Shown here one piece after another: positions 40,701 through 49,775 of a stretch of 64,000 nt of DNA. The stretch is from Marinobacter pelagius (GTDB taxonomy: Bacteria > Pseudomonadota > Gammaproteobacteria > Pseudomonadales > Oleiphilaceae), in contig NZ_QNRO01000007.1 of assembly GCF_003315345.1 (NCBI RefSeq), forward strand, positions 1 to 64,000, written 5' to 3'. The notes below the pieces were generated by a model, which did not search any database, had not been told where the DNA came from, and saw nothing but the letters and a program-made list of their open reading frames with translations. How positions within the stretch are numbered: position 1 is the stretch's first letter; every line of letters begins with the position of its first letter. Position numbers and translations under genes: made by a program.

Positions 40701-41078
40701 ATGCAGCCGAAAGACATTGTGGCTCAGTTCATCGCGGATATCCGTGCCCAGCGGCTGGATGAGGCAAAGGCCTTGCTGGCTGCCGAGGGGTTTGAATATG
40801 TGGGCCCGAATATGCGTTTCCTGAGCCGGGACGACATGCTGGCCTACCAGTTCGGTATGTTTGCCATCCAGAAAGATCTGGTCCTCCGGCAGCTCAGTGC
40901 CGACGGTGAGCATGTGTTTGCAATCTTGGACTACCGTACCTACTTCGAGCCAATCGGGGACGTGCGCCTTGCCGTATGGTTTCGTGTGCGGGAAGACAAA
41001 ATCCAGTGCGTTGAAACTTTCTATAATGCGGCAGTGATTGAAAACATGCTGGGTGGGAGCCTGCCGTCAGCCAAGTGA
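40701..41078 (+). CDS. SnoaL/NTF2-like protein
   Basis: A 125-residue protein with the alpha+beta cone pattern of SnoaL/NTF2-like proteins: IVAQFIADIRAQRLDEAKALLAAEGFEYVGP at the start, then LSRDDMLAYQFGMF, and a beta-rich end with IGDVRLAVWFRVREDKIQCVETFYN. ATG 40701 is chosen; the ribosome site (TTGGGAG) is weak. Such domains bind small hydrophobic ligands or act as isomerases, and a specific role cannot be given. It is convergent with the outer-membrane gene that follows. Confidence 0.7.
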   Translation: MQPKDIVAQFIADIRAQRLDEAKALLAAEGFEYVGPNMRFLSRDDMLAYQFGMFAIQKDLVLRQLSADGEHVFAILDYRTYFEPIGDVRLAVWFRVREDKIQCVETFYNAAVIENMLGGSLPSAK

Positions 41079-41120
41079 AAGAATGGCCAGGGCTGGTCAG
41101 TCCATCACGGCCTGGCCTGA

Positions 41121-42074
41121 TCAGTACCTGTAGTTCATGCCAACTGCCAGCAGGTACGAAGACTCGTCGTAGAAGGTGAGGTTGGATTGGGTGTCGCCAT
41201 AGCCGGCGAAGGAAATGAACGACCAGTCTTCCCATCCCATGAATTCCGCGTATTCGTAGGCAGCGAACAGGCTGAACTCGTCATCCGAACGCTTTTTATT
41301 GAACAGCGTGCTTGCGCTGTCATAGTCCCGGCTGGCGAACCCCGCCGTTAACACCAGGCTTTGCCTGCCCAGAAGATTGACCCAGCTGACTTCGGCACCA
41401 TAAGAGTCGAAGCTGTCGGCGCTGCCATCGGCGTCATGTTGGATAAAAATGGCAGACGGTGTGACGAAGCTGGTGGGCGATACAGTGAATCGGTAGCTGC
41501 CTTTCGCGTAGTAGCTTTCGGCATCGCGGGCCAGATCCGTGCCGGCGTTGAGGTCTTCCTCCACATCTGTGGTGGCGTAGGCAAGATCGAGGCTGAAGCT
41601 GGATCCCGAGATGCTGTCCAGCTTCAGGCGGTAGGCATTGCCTGTAACGTCCGTCTCTTGTCTGGCGGTATTGAGCTGATAGGGATTCTGCCAGGTTTCT
41701 CCGGATATCACAGTCGGTAAAAAGGAAACATCGACAACGGTGCCGGAGCCGAGTTGGTGTTTATATCCAAGCTGAACGGCCAGTGTGCCGACGGCAATAT
41801 CTTCCCGTTTGGTACCAAAGTAGATTTGCTGCCCCAGTTCCTTGCCAAAGGTGTAGGCAATATTGCCCAGTGGCGCTATCAGGCTTTCTGATTCATTTTG
41901 GGCCTTGTTCTCAAGGGATGTGATGGTTGCATTACCGTCGGTATTGAAATTGGAGGCTGAAGACGTAACAACTGCATTCAATGAAACCTCCCCGCTGATG
42001 CCTTGCTCGGGAGCCAGCTGCGCGTAACCAGGCAGTGCGATGACCAGGGTGGAAAGTGCCAGATACCTTTTCAT
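41121..42074 (-). CDS. DUF2860-type outer-membrane beta-barrel protein
   Basis: A 317-residue exported protein with signal peptide KRYLALSTLVIALPGYA. It is rich in alternating aromatic/hydrophobic strands (KLDSISGSSFSLDLAYATTD, SYGAEVSWVNLLGRQSLVLTAGF) and ends in ...GMNYRY, the terminal aromatic typical of BAM substrates. It resembles the DUF2860 family. It may be a channel or adhesin of the outer membrane. It appears monocistronic; the CPBP gene upstream on the same strand is 35 nt away and could be co-transcribed. Confidence 0.7.
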   Translation of the reverse strand: MKRYLALSTLVIALPGYAQLAPEQGISGEVSLNAVVTSSASNFNTDGNATITSLENKAQNESESLIAPLGNIAYTFGKELGQQIYFGTKREDIAVGTLAVQLGYKHQLGSGTVVDVSFLPTVISGETWQNPYQLNTARQETDVTGNAYRLKLDSISGSSFSLDLAYATTDVEEDLNAGTDLARDAESYYAKGSYRFTVSPTSFVTPSAIFIQHDADGSADSFDSYGAEVSWVNLLGRQSLVLTAGFASRDYDSASTLFNKKRSDDEFSLFAAYEYAEFMGWEDWSFISFAGYGDTQSNLTFYDESSYLLAVGMNYRY

Positions 42075-42108
42075 TTGAAAGCTCCGAGAATCATGGAGTG
42101 GGCAGGCG

Positions 42109-42933
42109 TTATGGAGGCACGACCTCTGTAATGCTGTATTTACGAGTAAACATGGTCCTGTGGTTCAGCGAGACGATGACGACGGCAATCAGCGCAAACA
42201 GATAGGTGTCGTAGGGCTGGGCATCGGGCCAGGCGGGATTGATGAGCATGAAGTGAAAAAGTGCGGGGAGGAAAATGCTTCCCCCGGACGCATTGAATAG
42301 TGGCGTGACAATAACGCTCAGGGCGATGGTGCCGGTGAAGAAAGGCAAAAATGACCAGGCGCTTTGCTCAGTGCCGCTCAACAGGAAGGCCGGTGTGTGC
42401 CAAACGCCCCAGATGACGCCGATAATGAGGGCCGCCCAGATCGGGGCCATCCTGCGCTGGAGCAGAGGTAGCGCCAAACCACGCCAGCCAAATTCCTCGA
42501 CCGGGCCTTTGATCGCGATGAGAAAAAGCGCGACCAGGAAGGATGAAGCGGAGGCGAAAGGAAAGGCCATCTCCGAGAGATTCCCCCTGAGGAGTGAGCC
42601 TGCAAAGAACACCAGGGGGACTCCGAGCAGAAGAAAGACATACCATTGCCATGAACAGCGCCAAAGGAGGGCACGACCAAGATGCCTGCGCATTCCTTCC
42701 TGGCCGGACCATCGGAAAATCACAATGAATGCCGAGATGGCCGGCGCCCAGACCGCAAGGTAGAACAAAGGGTGCCGGCCGGTGATTTCACCGAACAGCC
42801 CAACCATGGTCTCCGGGAGAAAGATGAAGGCAGCCAGGATTCCCCAGGCGATGCCGAAGGTAAGGGCCAGAAACAGTGCCATCGACCGAAACGGGATGGC
42901 ATCGGGTTGCATGATTTTAGCGGGTGAAGGCAT
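42109..42933 (-). CDS. CPBP family intramembrane metalloprotease
   Basis: A 274-residue membrane protein with about seven helices. The CPBP (Abi/CAAX-like) motifs are present: GPVEEFGWRGLALPLL near 140-146 with the catalytic EE..WR-type pattern (here EEFGWR), and VIWGVWHTPAFLL near 177 with the His. Family members are putative CAAX-type proteases, and some confer bacteriocin immunity. The substrate is unknown. It is encoded upstream of the outer-membrane protein on the same strand. Confidence 0.82.
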   Translation of the reverse strand: MPSPAKIMQPDAIPFRSMALFLALTFGIAWGILAAFIFLPETMVGLFGEITGRHPLFYLAVWAPAISAFIVIFRWSGQEGMRRHLGRALLWRCSWQWYVFLLLGVPLVFFAGSLLRGNLSEMAFPFASASSFLVALFLIAIKGPVEEFGWRGLALPLLQRRMAPIWAALIIGVIWGVWHTPAFLLSGTEQSAWSFLPFFTGTIALSVIVTPLFNASGGSIFLPALFHFMLINPAWPDAQPYDTYLFALIAVVIVSLNHRTMFTRKYSITEVVPP

Positions 42934-43016
42934 CGTCTGGAGTCCCGGATATGGGCGCCTGCGGAATCAAGCGGTCCCACTCAACAATGATAATAGCCGG
43001 GTTAACCAGCTATGTT

Positions 43017-43508
43017 TCAAGTCTCAACGCCGTTGTGATCTTCGTGGGTCTTGTGTTCTGGGGCTGGCTCTGGGGGCGAGTCGGTCTGTTTCATCAGCTC
43101 CATGCCCCCTTGCATCAAAAGGGTTCTGAGCCGGGGATCTGATTCGTGTGCGAGGCCAACTGCGAACGCTGCCAGGGCCGATTCCAACGGATTTTCCCGG
43201 ATCAACTCCCGTAGCTTATCGATACCGGATGTCGTTCCCGCAGTTTTCCCTATGCTGCTCTTTGCGGAGGAGCGCCTGGTAGTCATGCGCCAGAAGAAGA
43301 CGGCCAGCAGGAGTGCACATCCGGAACCCACCACCGCCATGGCCCCGGCCTGCCCCAGATATGGAGATAGCGACAGGATGGCAGCCTGGATCAGGAGGTA
43401 GAACCCGGTAATCAGAAGGGCGGTAAGCAAAACCAGCGCGAGTATGAATCCCGTGACCGCGGCAACGGCTTTGCGAACCGCATCCTTCATTGGTGCTGAG
43501 TCAGGCAT
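43017..43508 (-). CDS. YqjE/holin_3_6-like membrane protein
   Basis: A 163-residue protein with two transmembrane helices (VTGFILALVLLTALLITGFYLLIQAAILSL and GAMAVVGSGCALLLAVFF), followed by a long charged tail (DKLRELIRENPLESALAAFAVGLA). The pattern resembles the phage-holin-superfamily III/YqjE group that accompanies YqjD/ElaB. It begins 2 nt after the DUF883 gene ends, so the two are co-translated. Together with DUF883 and DUF1328 it forms an envelope-stress-type cluster. Confidence 0.72.
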   Translation of the reverse strand: MPDSAPMKDAVRKAVAAVTGFILALVLLTALLITGFYLLIQAAILSLSPYLGQAGAMAVVGSGCALLLAVFFWRMTTRRSSAKSSIGKTAGTTSGIDKLRELIRENPLESALAAFAVGLAHESDPRLRTLLMQGGMELMKQTDSPPEPAPEHKTHEDHNGVET

Positions 43509-43510
43509 GG

Positions 43511-43834
43511 TCAGCGATCGAGCAACTTACCAACCAGAACACCTGCCAGGAACATGATCACGATACTGAGGAACGGCCGCTCCTCTATCTTGTGCTCAAC
43601 CTCGTTAACCGCCTTTGCACCGGTGTCCTTGGCCCGGTTCATCGCATCGTTGCCGGTTTTCCTGACCTGATCAAACGCCTCATGACCCTCCCGGAGAATC
43701 TCGTCCCGGAGGTTGCTGATATTGCTTTTCTGACTCTCGGTTACCGAGCGGGTCAGATTGGCCAGGTCCTCACGGAGCTGCTTCAGATCCTGCTGAAGTT
43801 GCCTGTATTCGTCCTGGCTGGATTTGGTTTCCAT
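43511..43834 (-). CDS. DUF883 (ElaB/YqjD-like) membrane-anchored protein
   Basis: A 107-residue protein: a long amphipathic helical region (YRQLQQDLKQLREDLANLTRSVTESQ, then RDEILREGHEAFDQVRKTG), followed by one C-terminal helix (PFLSIVIMFLAGVLVGKLLDR). YqjD and ElaB anchor ribosomes to the inner membrane in stationary phase in E. coli, and a similar role is plausible. It lies immediately upstream of the YqjE-like gene. GGAGACGG precedes the ATG. Confidence 0.85.
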   Translation of the reverse strand: METKSSQDEYRQLQQDLKQLREDLANLTRSVTESQKSNISNLRDEILREGHEAFDQVRKTGNDAMNRAKDTGAKAVNEVEHKIEERPFLSIVIMFLAGVLVGKLLDR

Positions 43835-43896
43835 TTTCCGTCTCCTGAATCAAGGGGTTTACCGTTCCATTGGCGAGCCGATGCTGATGGCATTCG

Positions 43897-44073
43897 CTAG
43901 ATTTTTGGACCTCTGCCTCGCAGGGCGTTAACCACCAACGACACAACCAGCAATACCAGGAAGATGAAAAACAGTATCTTCGCAAAGCCGGCAGCAGTCC
44001 CTGCGATACCGCCAAAACCGAGAACACCGGCGATGATTGCAATGACCAGACATATGACAGCCCAATAGAGCAT
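43897..44073 (-). CDS. DUF1328 (YtjA-like) membrane protein, 58 aa
   Basis: A short hydrophobic protein starting [20 protein letters not shown], with [18 protein letters not shown] in the middle and a second helix before a basic end (LRGRGPKI). This is the complete DUF1328/YtjA pattern, and the size is standard. AGGAGG sits just upstream of ATG 44073. It lies 63 nt upstream of DUF883 on the same strand and is probably co-regulated with the stress cluster. Function unknown. Confidence 0.85.
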   Translation of the reverse strand: MLYWAVICLVIAIIAGVLGFGGIAGTAAGFAKILFFIFLVLLVVSLVVNALRGRGPKI

Positions 44074-44254
44074 TTCCTATCCTCCTTCCATGGGTGCATT
44101 TTAAGCATGGCACGCGGCCCGTGTGTGCGCAATTTTTAGCCAGGTAGGTTGACGGACGGTAACCGGGCATCCATCCGGGAATGCTTTCCGGGACCAGTGA
44201 TCTGACCTTTTTAAGTTCTGTCCCTACTGCATTTGCAGAGAATTTCCCGAAGAG

Positions 44255-44440
44255 TCAGTGCCGCGGATTATTTTTATCAGAGTACGACTCTTCATCCGAT
44301 GAGTTCTCATCGGATGTCAGGTAGTAATCCTTCTCTTCGAAGGTCTTCACCTCAGGATCTTCAATGCTGTTTTTGCGACGGCCCCGATAAAGCCAAAATG
44401 CCACAATGGCGCCGATAATGATCAGTACGATCCATTTCAT
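44255..44440 (-). CDS. Membrane-anchored acidic small protein (61 aa)
   Basis: One N-terminal helix (MKWIVLIIIGAIVAFWLYRGRRKN) with positive residues on the cytoplasmic side, then an acidic, Ser/Asp-rich tail (TSDENSSDEESYSD). GAGGAAACGGAC precedes ATG 44440. No family is recognised. The gap 44441-44627 holds a weak REP-like motif at 44594-44613 and nothing else seen. Confidence 0.6.
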   Translation of the reverse strand: MKWIVLIIIGAIVAFWLYRGRRKNSIEDPEVKTFEEKDYYLTSDENSSDEESYSDKNNPRH

Positions 44441-44627
44441 GTCCGTTTCCTCGGTTCTTGGTCCTTAATCACTTTCTGCTCAAGGCCCGGCAACAATGTC
44501 AGGCCTGCAGTCATCAGCAGCCGGGGTAAGTGTTGGTCTTACGAAAGAGAATAGCAGTTTGGTGTCCGTGGGCGAGGAATGAGCGTGAGAAGCAAGTCTG
44601 CCCCGGTTTCGAAGCACGCATCGCATC

Positions 44628-45923
44628 TCAAGGGATAGGCATCGGTCGTCTCCAGGGATGGAACAGTGCAAGCCAGAGATACTTCAGGTACCAAATACCA
44701 AACGGGTAGCTCCCCCTGTCCTGCGGCGCCAGTAGCTTGACGAGATCAAAATGGTTGGTAAATGCATGACTTGGCGGCCTCACAAAAACCGACTCGCCAC
44801 CGATGTGAGACATGATGGACTTGGCCACGTGGGCATAGGCCCAGGGCGTCGAGGTATTGGTGTCGAGCACGCCCGGTGCCAGCAGGAAGAGGTTGGGAGC
44901 GTCGGCGGAGAGGAAGCGCGAGTAGCAGCGACTGCTGATCTCATTGAGGTTTCTTGCCTTGTTAAGTACTTCCAGGCCGAGGAAACCGAAGTCAACACTG
45001 TATCCGGTACCCCAGAGCAGCAGATCGGTTTCCAGTTCTTCGCCGCTTGAAAGCTTGATAGTCTTGCCGCTCAGTGAACTCACTTCGCCGCGATGGCGTT
45101 CAATCTGGGCAAAGTTTTTGATCATGCCCGGCCGGCCCGGGATGAGCTGGTCGTGACGGATGTCGAAATCGACCTCTGGCATGACCTCGTTGATACCCGC
45201 TTTCGCGTACCTCGCCCGCAGATCCTTGTTGGACAGTCGATGGAGCATGCTCGCCGGCAGGCAGAGCATCTGGTATCTGGCCAGGACCCGCATGTCGGTG
45301 CCAAGGTGTTTGGATTGGCGCGTCGGCCGCATCCACTTGGTGGAACGATAGATCCAGGCGACACTGCGCGCGCCGTGGGCGAAGCAGAGATCCAGAAGAT
45401 CGTACGCGGAAGCACCGCCTCCCACCACGGTGACTCGCTTGTCTCTCAACTCTTCGGGATCGGGTAAGGCGGAGGAATGATACTCGAGAATCGAGGAGTC
45501 GATCCGTTCGACCTGTGGGACGACGGGGCGATTGTGTCCACCGGTGGCGGCGATAAGCCACTTCGCTTCGTGCGTTGCTGCATCTGTGGTTATATGCCAG
45601 CCGTTTTCGCACGGCCGGGCACTTGTCACGGGCGCATTCAGGCGGATATAGGGGGATAGTTTAAAACGCTCGGCCCAGGCTTCGATGTTGCCCAGGATGT
45701 TGGGCTGGTCCTCGCCTGCGAGCGGGAGGGTGCCAAGTGTCCAATCCTCCTTGCGGAACTGGATGTCCTGCCAGGAAGGGAGGTCGCGCCATAGGCCTCC
45801 GATGCGCTCAGCGCGCTCCAGAAGCAGCGCGTTCAGCCCGGCGTCTTTGGCATACTTCAGACAGATGACGCCGCCAATGCCCCCGCCCACGATAATCAGA
45901 TCGAGGCCTTCCTTGGTGTCCAT
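44628..45923 (-). CDS. Flavin-containing monooxygenase
   Basis: A 431-residue flavoprotein. ATG 45923 is preferred over 45989 because CAGGAG lies 9 nt upstream and the FAD fold begins at once. It has FAD motif DLIIVGGGIGGVICLKYA near 8-24, WRDLPSWQDIQF near 48, the NADPH-binding VTVVGGGASAYDLLDL near 168, and LLLWGTGYSVDF near 305. It resembles bacterial FMO/Baeyer-Villiger relatives that oxidise heteroatoms or ketones using NADPH and O2. It is divergent from the BBE-type FAD oxidase gene across a ~230-nt shared promoter region. Confidence 0.82.
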   Translation of the reverse strand: MDTKEGLDLIIVGGGIGGVICLKYAKDAGLNALLLERAERIGGLWRDLPSWQDIQFRKEDWTLGTLPLAGEDQPNILGNIEAWAERFKLSPYIRLNAPVTSARPCENGWHITTDAATHEAKWLIAATGGHNRPVVPQVERIDSSILEYHSSALPDPEELRDKRVTVVGGGASAYDLLDLCFAHGARSVAWIYRSTKWMRPTRQSKHLGTDMRVLARYQMLCLPASMLHRLSNKDLRARYAKAGINEVMPEVDFDIRHDQLIPGRPGMIKNFAQIERHRGEVSSLSGKTIKLSSGEELETDLLLWGTGYSVDFGFLGLEVLNKARNLNEISSRCYSRFLSADAPNLFLLAPGVLDTNTSTPWAYAHVAKSIMSHIGGESVFVRPPSHAFTNHFDLVKLLAPQDRGSYPFGIWYLKYLWLALFHPWRRPMPIP

Positions 45924-46156
45924 TGGGTGCTCCTGCAAATGCGGTGGCATCCCGAAGAGGTTAGGGGGTGATCGACGCATTGCGTTCAATTATCAAGCTA
46001 CACCCACCTGACCCCCAGCGCCAGCATTCCCCCGCTTCCTCGCTAAATCCGGCTAACAATTCCGCCGTAGTCCTCAAACAGTCTAATAACCCGCTGGTGT
46101 TCCCGCTGGAAGGGCGCAGGATGGATAGAGGAGCCTTACGGGGCAAGGAGATGGTT

Positions 46157-47542
46157 ATGACTACATTACAGCAAGGAACGATAAACACCTTCAGAGGGCA
46201 GTTCGGTGGCCCTGTGTTTGAGCCGAAAGATGCCGGGTATCACGAGGCACGTCAGATCTGGAACGCCATGATTGACCGGAAGCCGGCGCTGATTGCCCAG
46301 TGCCATTCGGTGGAGGATGTGGTGGCCGCGGTCAACTTCGGGCGCGATCAGTCGATGTTGGTTTCGGTCAAGGGCGGCGGGCATAACATCGCGGGCAACG
46401 CGGTGTGCAACGATGGCCTGATGATCGATCTGTCGCAAATGAAGGACGTTGAGGTTGATGTTGAGAAACAACGGGCCTTCGTGGGGCCCGGCTGCACACT
46501 GGCAGATTTTGACGCGGCTGCCCAGGTGCATGGGTTGGCGACGCCGCTGGGTATCAATTCCACAACGGGCGTCGCAGGCCTGACCCTGGGGGGCGGGTTT
46601 GGCTGGCTCAGCCGGAAGTTCGGCATGACCGTCGATAACCTGATTTCTGCAGACATGGTAACCGCCGATGGGCGCCAGACTCGCGCCAGTGCCACAGAGA
46701 ATCCGGACCTTTTCTGGGGCACGCGGGGTGGTGGCGGTAACTTTGGCATTGTTACCCGGTTTGAGTTCCAGCTGCACCCAGTAGGGCCGGAGTTGTTGAG
46801 TGGGCTGATGGTATTCCCGTTCAAGCAGGCCCGGTCGGTGCTGACGCAGTTTGCGCGTTTCACGGAAATCATGCCCGATGAACTGAATGTGTGGTTGGTG
46901 ATTCGCCATGCGCCACCATTGCCCTTCCTGCCTGAATCGGTTCATGGCGAGCCGATTGTCGCCCTGGCAATTTGCTACGCCGGGGACCCGGAAGTCGGCG
47001 AACAACTGATTGCGCCTCTGCGTTCGTTCGGCGACGCGCACGGAGAGCATGTCGGTGTTCAACCCTACGCCAACTGGCAACAGGCGTTTGACCCACTGCT
47101 GGCGGACGGTGCGCGGAATTACTGGAAGTCCCACAATTTCGTAAAGCTGACCGACGATGTGATCCGCGTTGCGCTCGAGTATGGGGGCAAGCTGCCATCG
47201 CCCCACTGTGAGATCTTTATTGCCTCGATTGGCGGCCAGACCGGCCGGGTGGCGCACGACGCCATGGCCTATTCCAGCCGTGACGCAAACTACGTGATGA
47301 ATGTGCATGGACGCTGGGAAACACCCGGGGAAGATGAGCATTGCCGCCAGTGGGCGCGTGCATTCTTTGACGCTGCCAAGCCTTATGCCAGCGGTGGCGC
47401 TTACATCAACTTCCTGTCCCATGATGAGACTGACCGGGTCGAGTTTGCCTACGGGGCGGCCTACAAGCGGCTGGTGGAGGTCAAGCAGAAGTATGATCCG
47501 GAGAATCTGTTCCGGGTGAATCAGAATATTCGGCCTCGTTAG
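46157..47542 (+). CDS. FAD-binding oxidoreductase, BBE type
   Basis: A 461-residue flavoprotein. ATG 46157 has AAGGAG 6 nt upstream, whereas ATG 46151 has none. The FAD domain contains SVKGGGHNIAGN near 74, where His is the usual covalent FAD attachment site, and VGPGCTLADFD near 112. The berberine-bridge C-terminal segment ends YDPENLFRVNQNI, diagnostic of the family. These enzymes oxidise sugars, alkaloids or alcohols. The substrate is unknown. No signal peptide is seen. It is divergent from the monooxygenase gene and may serve the same pathway. Confidence 0.85.
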   Translation: MTTLQQGTINTFRGQFGGPVFEPKDAGYHEARQIWNAMIDRKPALIAQCHSVEDVVAAVNFGRDQSMLVSVKGGGHNIAGNAVCNDGLMIDLSQMKDVEVDVEKQRAFVGPGCTLADFDAAAQVHGLATPLGINSTTGVAGLTLGGGFGWLSRKFGMTVDNLISADMVTADGRQTRASATENPDLFWGTRGGGGNFGIVTRFEFQLHPVGPELLSGLMVFPFKQARSVLTQFARFTEIMPDELNVWLVIRHAPPLPFLPESVHGEPIVALAICYAGDPEVGEQLIAPLRSFGDAHGEHVGVQPYANWQQAFDPLLADGARNYWKSHNFVKLTDDVIRVALEYGGKLPSPHCEIFIASIGGQTGRVAHDAMAYSSRDANYVMNVHGRWETPGEDEHCRQWARAFFDAAKPYASGGAYINFLSHDETDRVEFAYGAAYKRLVEVKQKYDPENLFRVNQNIRPR

Positions 47543-47578
47543 CCGGCACTTCTCGAACAGGGAGATGCGGGGGGAGAC

Positions 47579-48511
47579 ATGCCTCACAAGCCTAAGGCGT
47601 TGCCGAGCGGTTTGGTCTGGCTCAGGGTAACGGCAACAGTCCTGGCCTGGCTCCTGGTGGTGGTTTTTATTCACCGGCTGACTCACGTCTATCAATACGA
47701 GCTTGTGGAGATGCTGAACCTCCCGGTGTTGAGAGTGGCAGCCACAACACTGCTGCTCACCGCGCTGGTCTATTTCATCGCCCTCAGTTTGCCATGGCTA
47801 CCAAATCCCCGAGCCCACAGCGTTTGCATGGTGTTCGTGTGGGTGACGCTTCTGGTTCTCGGGCATTCCCTGTCACATATGGGATTCCATGATGCTCAGG
47901 CTATGTTGTTGACGATGCGGGATGCGCTGGGGCCCATCACCATCGTTTTGTTAGTGATTTTGTACGGCCTGGTGCTGGCGATGCCGTTTCTCCCGGGGGT
48001 TGAGTTGGGACTGCTCATCATGGCGGTCTTCGGCCCTGCCGGTGCATTGGCGGCCTACATGGCGACCCTCGGCGGGCTGATGCTGGCGTATGGAGTAGGG
48101 CGGGCGCTTCCCGAGCATGTCGTTGTGAACTGGCTGGGGCGCATAGGTGTCGTTCTGCCACGCGGTGGGACAGCAGCTGCGGCGGATCGTATCAACGCGC
48201 CAAAGGCTATGGCGTTATCCCCACCGCGAAGACTGGCAGCAACCTTACTGAAACACCGTTATTTGTCGCTGGCGGTGTGCCTGAACTTTCCGGGTAATGC
48301 CGCGCTTGGCGGGGGTGGCGGAGTTGCACTGCTGTGCGGCGTCAGCCGGCAGTTTAGCTGGCGTGCCTTTGCTTTTACCTTGGCAATTGCCATATCGCCG
48401 GTGCCGATTCTTGTTTTGGCTGGTCTGCTGAGCACTGAGCCATTGATGGAGCATCATGGATTTCTCCACGATGGACTTACGCACATTGAGAGGCTGTTCG
48501 TTCATGACTGA
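47579..48511 (+). CDS. Polytopic membrane protein, DedA/VTT-like
   Basis: A 310-residue inner-membrane protein with about six helices. The central FLPGVELGLLIMAVFGPAGALAAYMATLGGLMLAYGVGR and the later LCLNFPGN-like LAVCLNFPGNAALGGGGGVALLCGVSR with a reentrant-loop look recall DedA/TVP38 (VTT) proteins, which flip lipids or transport ions. The match is by pattern only. ATG 47579 follows GGGGGAGAC. It lies 36 nt after the FAD oxidase gene on the same strand and could be co-transcribed with it. Confidence 0.65.
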   Translation: MPHKPKALPSGLVWLRVTATVLAWLLVVVFIHRLTHVYQYELVEMLNLPVLRVAATTLLLTALVYFIALSLPWLPNPRAHSVCMVFVWVTLLVLGHSLSHMGFHDAQAMLLTMRDALGPITIVLLVILYGLVLAMPFLPGVELGLLIMAVFGPAGALAAYMATLGGLMLAYGVGRALPEHVVVNWLGRIGVVLPRGGTAAAADRINAPKAMALSPPRRLAATLLKHRYLSLAVCLNFPGNAALGGGGGVALLCGVSRQFSWRAFAFTLAIAISPVPILVLAGLLSTEPLMEHHGFLHDGLTHIERLFVHD

Positions 48512-48701
48512 CCTTTTTGAAGAGGCTGATCATGTCGTGGTACCGATTTGTTTTTTAATAGCTTACTACTACGATTGGTAGAATCGGCGCGAGTAATCGT
48601 ATTCGTTGCCTCCCGCTAGCGCCATTTCTATAATCGCTGGGCGGTCCGCTGCCTGATTGCCGTTTGGTGATCCGAACAACTCAAATAAGAAGGAATTTGC
48701 T

Positions 48702-49715
48702 ATGTCGAAACGTCGCTCACTTCTGGCTGCCGCTGTGGCGGCTACGTTCCTGTTCAGTGGCGCTTCCCACGCCCAGTATAAGGATGAATACACCGTCTCG
48801 ACGGTTTTGCCGTCTGCCTTCCCCTGGGGCCAGGCTGCTGACAAGTGGGTGGAGTTGGTGAACGAGCGCTCTGACGGGCGCATCAATATGAAGATTTACA
48901 GCAACTCCCAGCTGGTCTCCGGCGACCAGACCAAGGAGTTTTCTGCCATGCGTTCCGGGCTGATCGATATGGCGGTCGGTTCTACCATCAACTGGTCGCC
49001 CCAGGTGCCGGAACTGAACCTGTTCTCACTGCCGTTCCTGATGCCCGATTACGCTGCCATTGATGCCATTACCCAGGGCGAGGCGGGCGAGGCGATCTTT
49101 GCCGCCATCAAGAAGCGCGGTGTGACCCCGCTGGCCTGGGGCGAAAACGGTTTCCGCGAGTTGTCTAATTCCAAGCTGACCATTGATGAGCCGTCTGACC
49201 TGGACGGGCTGAAGATCCGTGTTGTCGGTTCTCCGCTGTTCCAGGATACGTTTACTGCCCTGGGCGCCAACCCCACCCAGATGAGCTGGGCCGACGCCAA
49301 GCCGGCACTGACCACCGGTGCCGTGGATGGCCAGGAGAACCCGTTGTCGGTGTTTGACGTGGCGCGTATCGATCAGGTTGGCCAGAAATACCTGACCCGC
49401 TGGCATTACATGGCGGATCCGCTGGTGTTTGCCGTCAGCAACCAGGTGTGGGACCAGTTCTCCCCAGAAGATCAGGCCCTGCTGAAGCAGGCGGCCATTG
49501 ATGCCGGCCAGTGGGAAATCGAGAAATCCCGAGATGAAGTGGACGAGACGCTCGCCGCCATCAAGGAGCGCGGCGTGGAAGTTACCGAGCTGACCCCGGA
49601 ACAGCGCGACGCCTTCAGAGAGGCTACCAAGTCCGTCTATGAGCAATGGAGGTCACGTATAGGCGAGGACCTCATCAAACAGGCACAGGACGCTGTCGCC
49701 AACCGCAACCAGTAA
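48702..49715 (+). CDS. dctP: TRAP transporter substrate-binding protein DctP
   Basis: A 337-residue periplasmic protein with signal peptide SLLAAAVAATFLFSGASHA. The DctP fold is evident: AFPWGQAADKWVELVNERSDGRINMKIY, SQLVSGDQTKEFSAMRSGLIDM, and the ligand-anchoring Arg in KIRVVGSPLFQDTFTALGANP near 175. It binds an organic acid, often a C4-dicarboxylate or related sialic/keto acid, and hands it to DctQM. ATG 48702 follows AGAAGGAATTTG. A strong hairpin after the gene probably gives excess DctP over DctQM. Confidence 0.88.
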   Translation: MSKRRSLLAAAVAATFLFSGASHAQYKDEYTVSTVLPSAFPWGQAADKWVELVNERSDGRINMKIYSNSQLVSGDQTKEFSAMRSGLIDMAVGSTINWSPQVPELNLFSLPFLMPDYAAIDAITQGEAGEAIFAAIKKRGVTPLAWGENGFRELSNSKLTIDEPSDLDGLKIRVVGSPLFQDTFTALGANPTQMSWADAKPALTTGAVDGQENPLSVFDVARIDQVGQKYLTRWHYMADPLVFAVSNQVWDQFSPEDQALLKQAAIDAGQWEIEKSRDEVDETLAAIKERGVEVTELTPEQRDAFREATKSVYEQWRSRIGEDLIKQAQDAVANRNQ

Positions 49716-49731
49716 GTCAGACCTGCCCACG

Positions 49732-49754
49732 CGCCCGCCAACATCGGCGGGCGC
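49732..49754. terminator. Intercistronic hairpin between dctP and dctQ
   Basis: GCGCCCGCC at 49732-49740 pairs perfectly with GGCGGGCGC at 49746-49754 around ACATC, followed by TTGTTCC. A weak U tract makes it a partial terminator or an RNA-protecting hairpin that raises the amount of dctP mRNA relative to dctQM. Confidence 0.7.
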
Positions 49755-49775
49755 TTGTTCCATAACGGAGTTTTC

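Noticed and set aside
46166..47695. A 509-residue open frame antisense to the BBE-type oxidase
   Set aside because: It mirrors a clearly recognisable FAD oxidase on the other strand; its composition is the usual shadow of GC-rich coding sequence.
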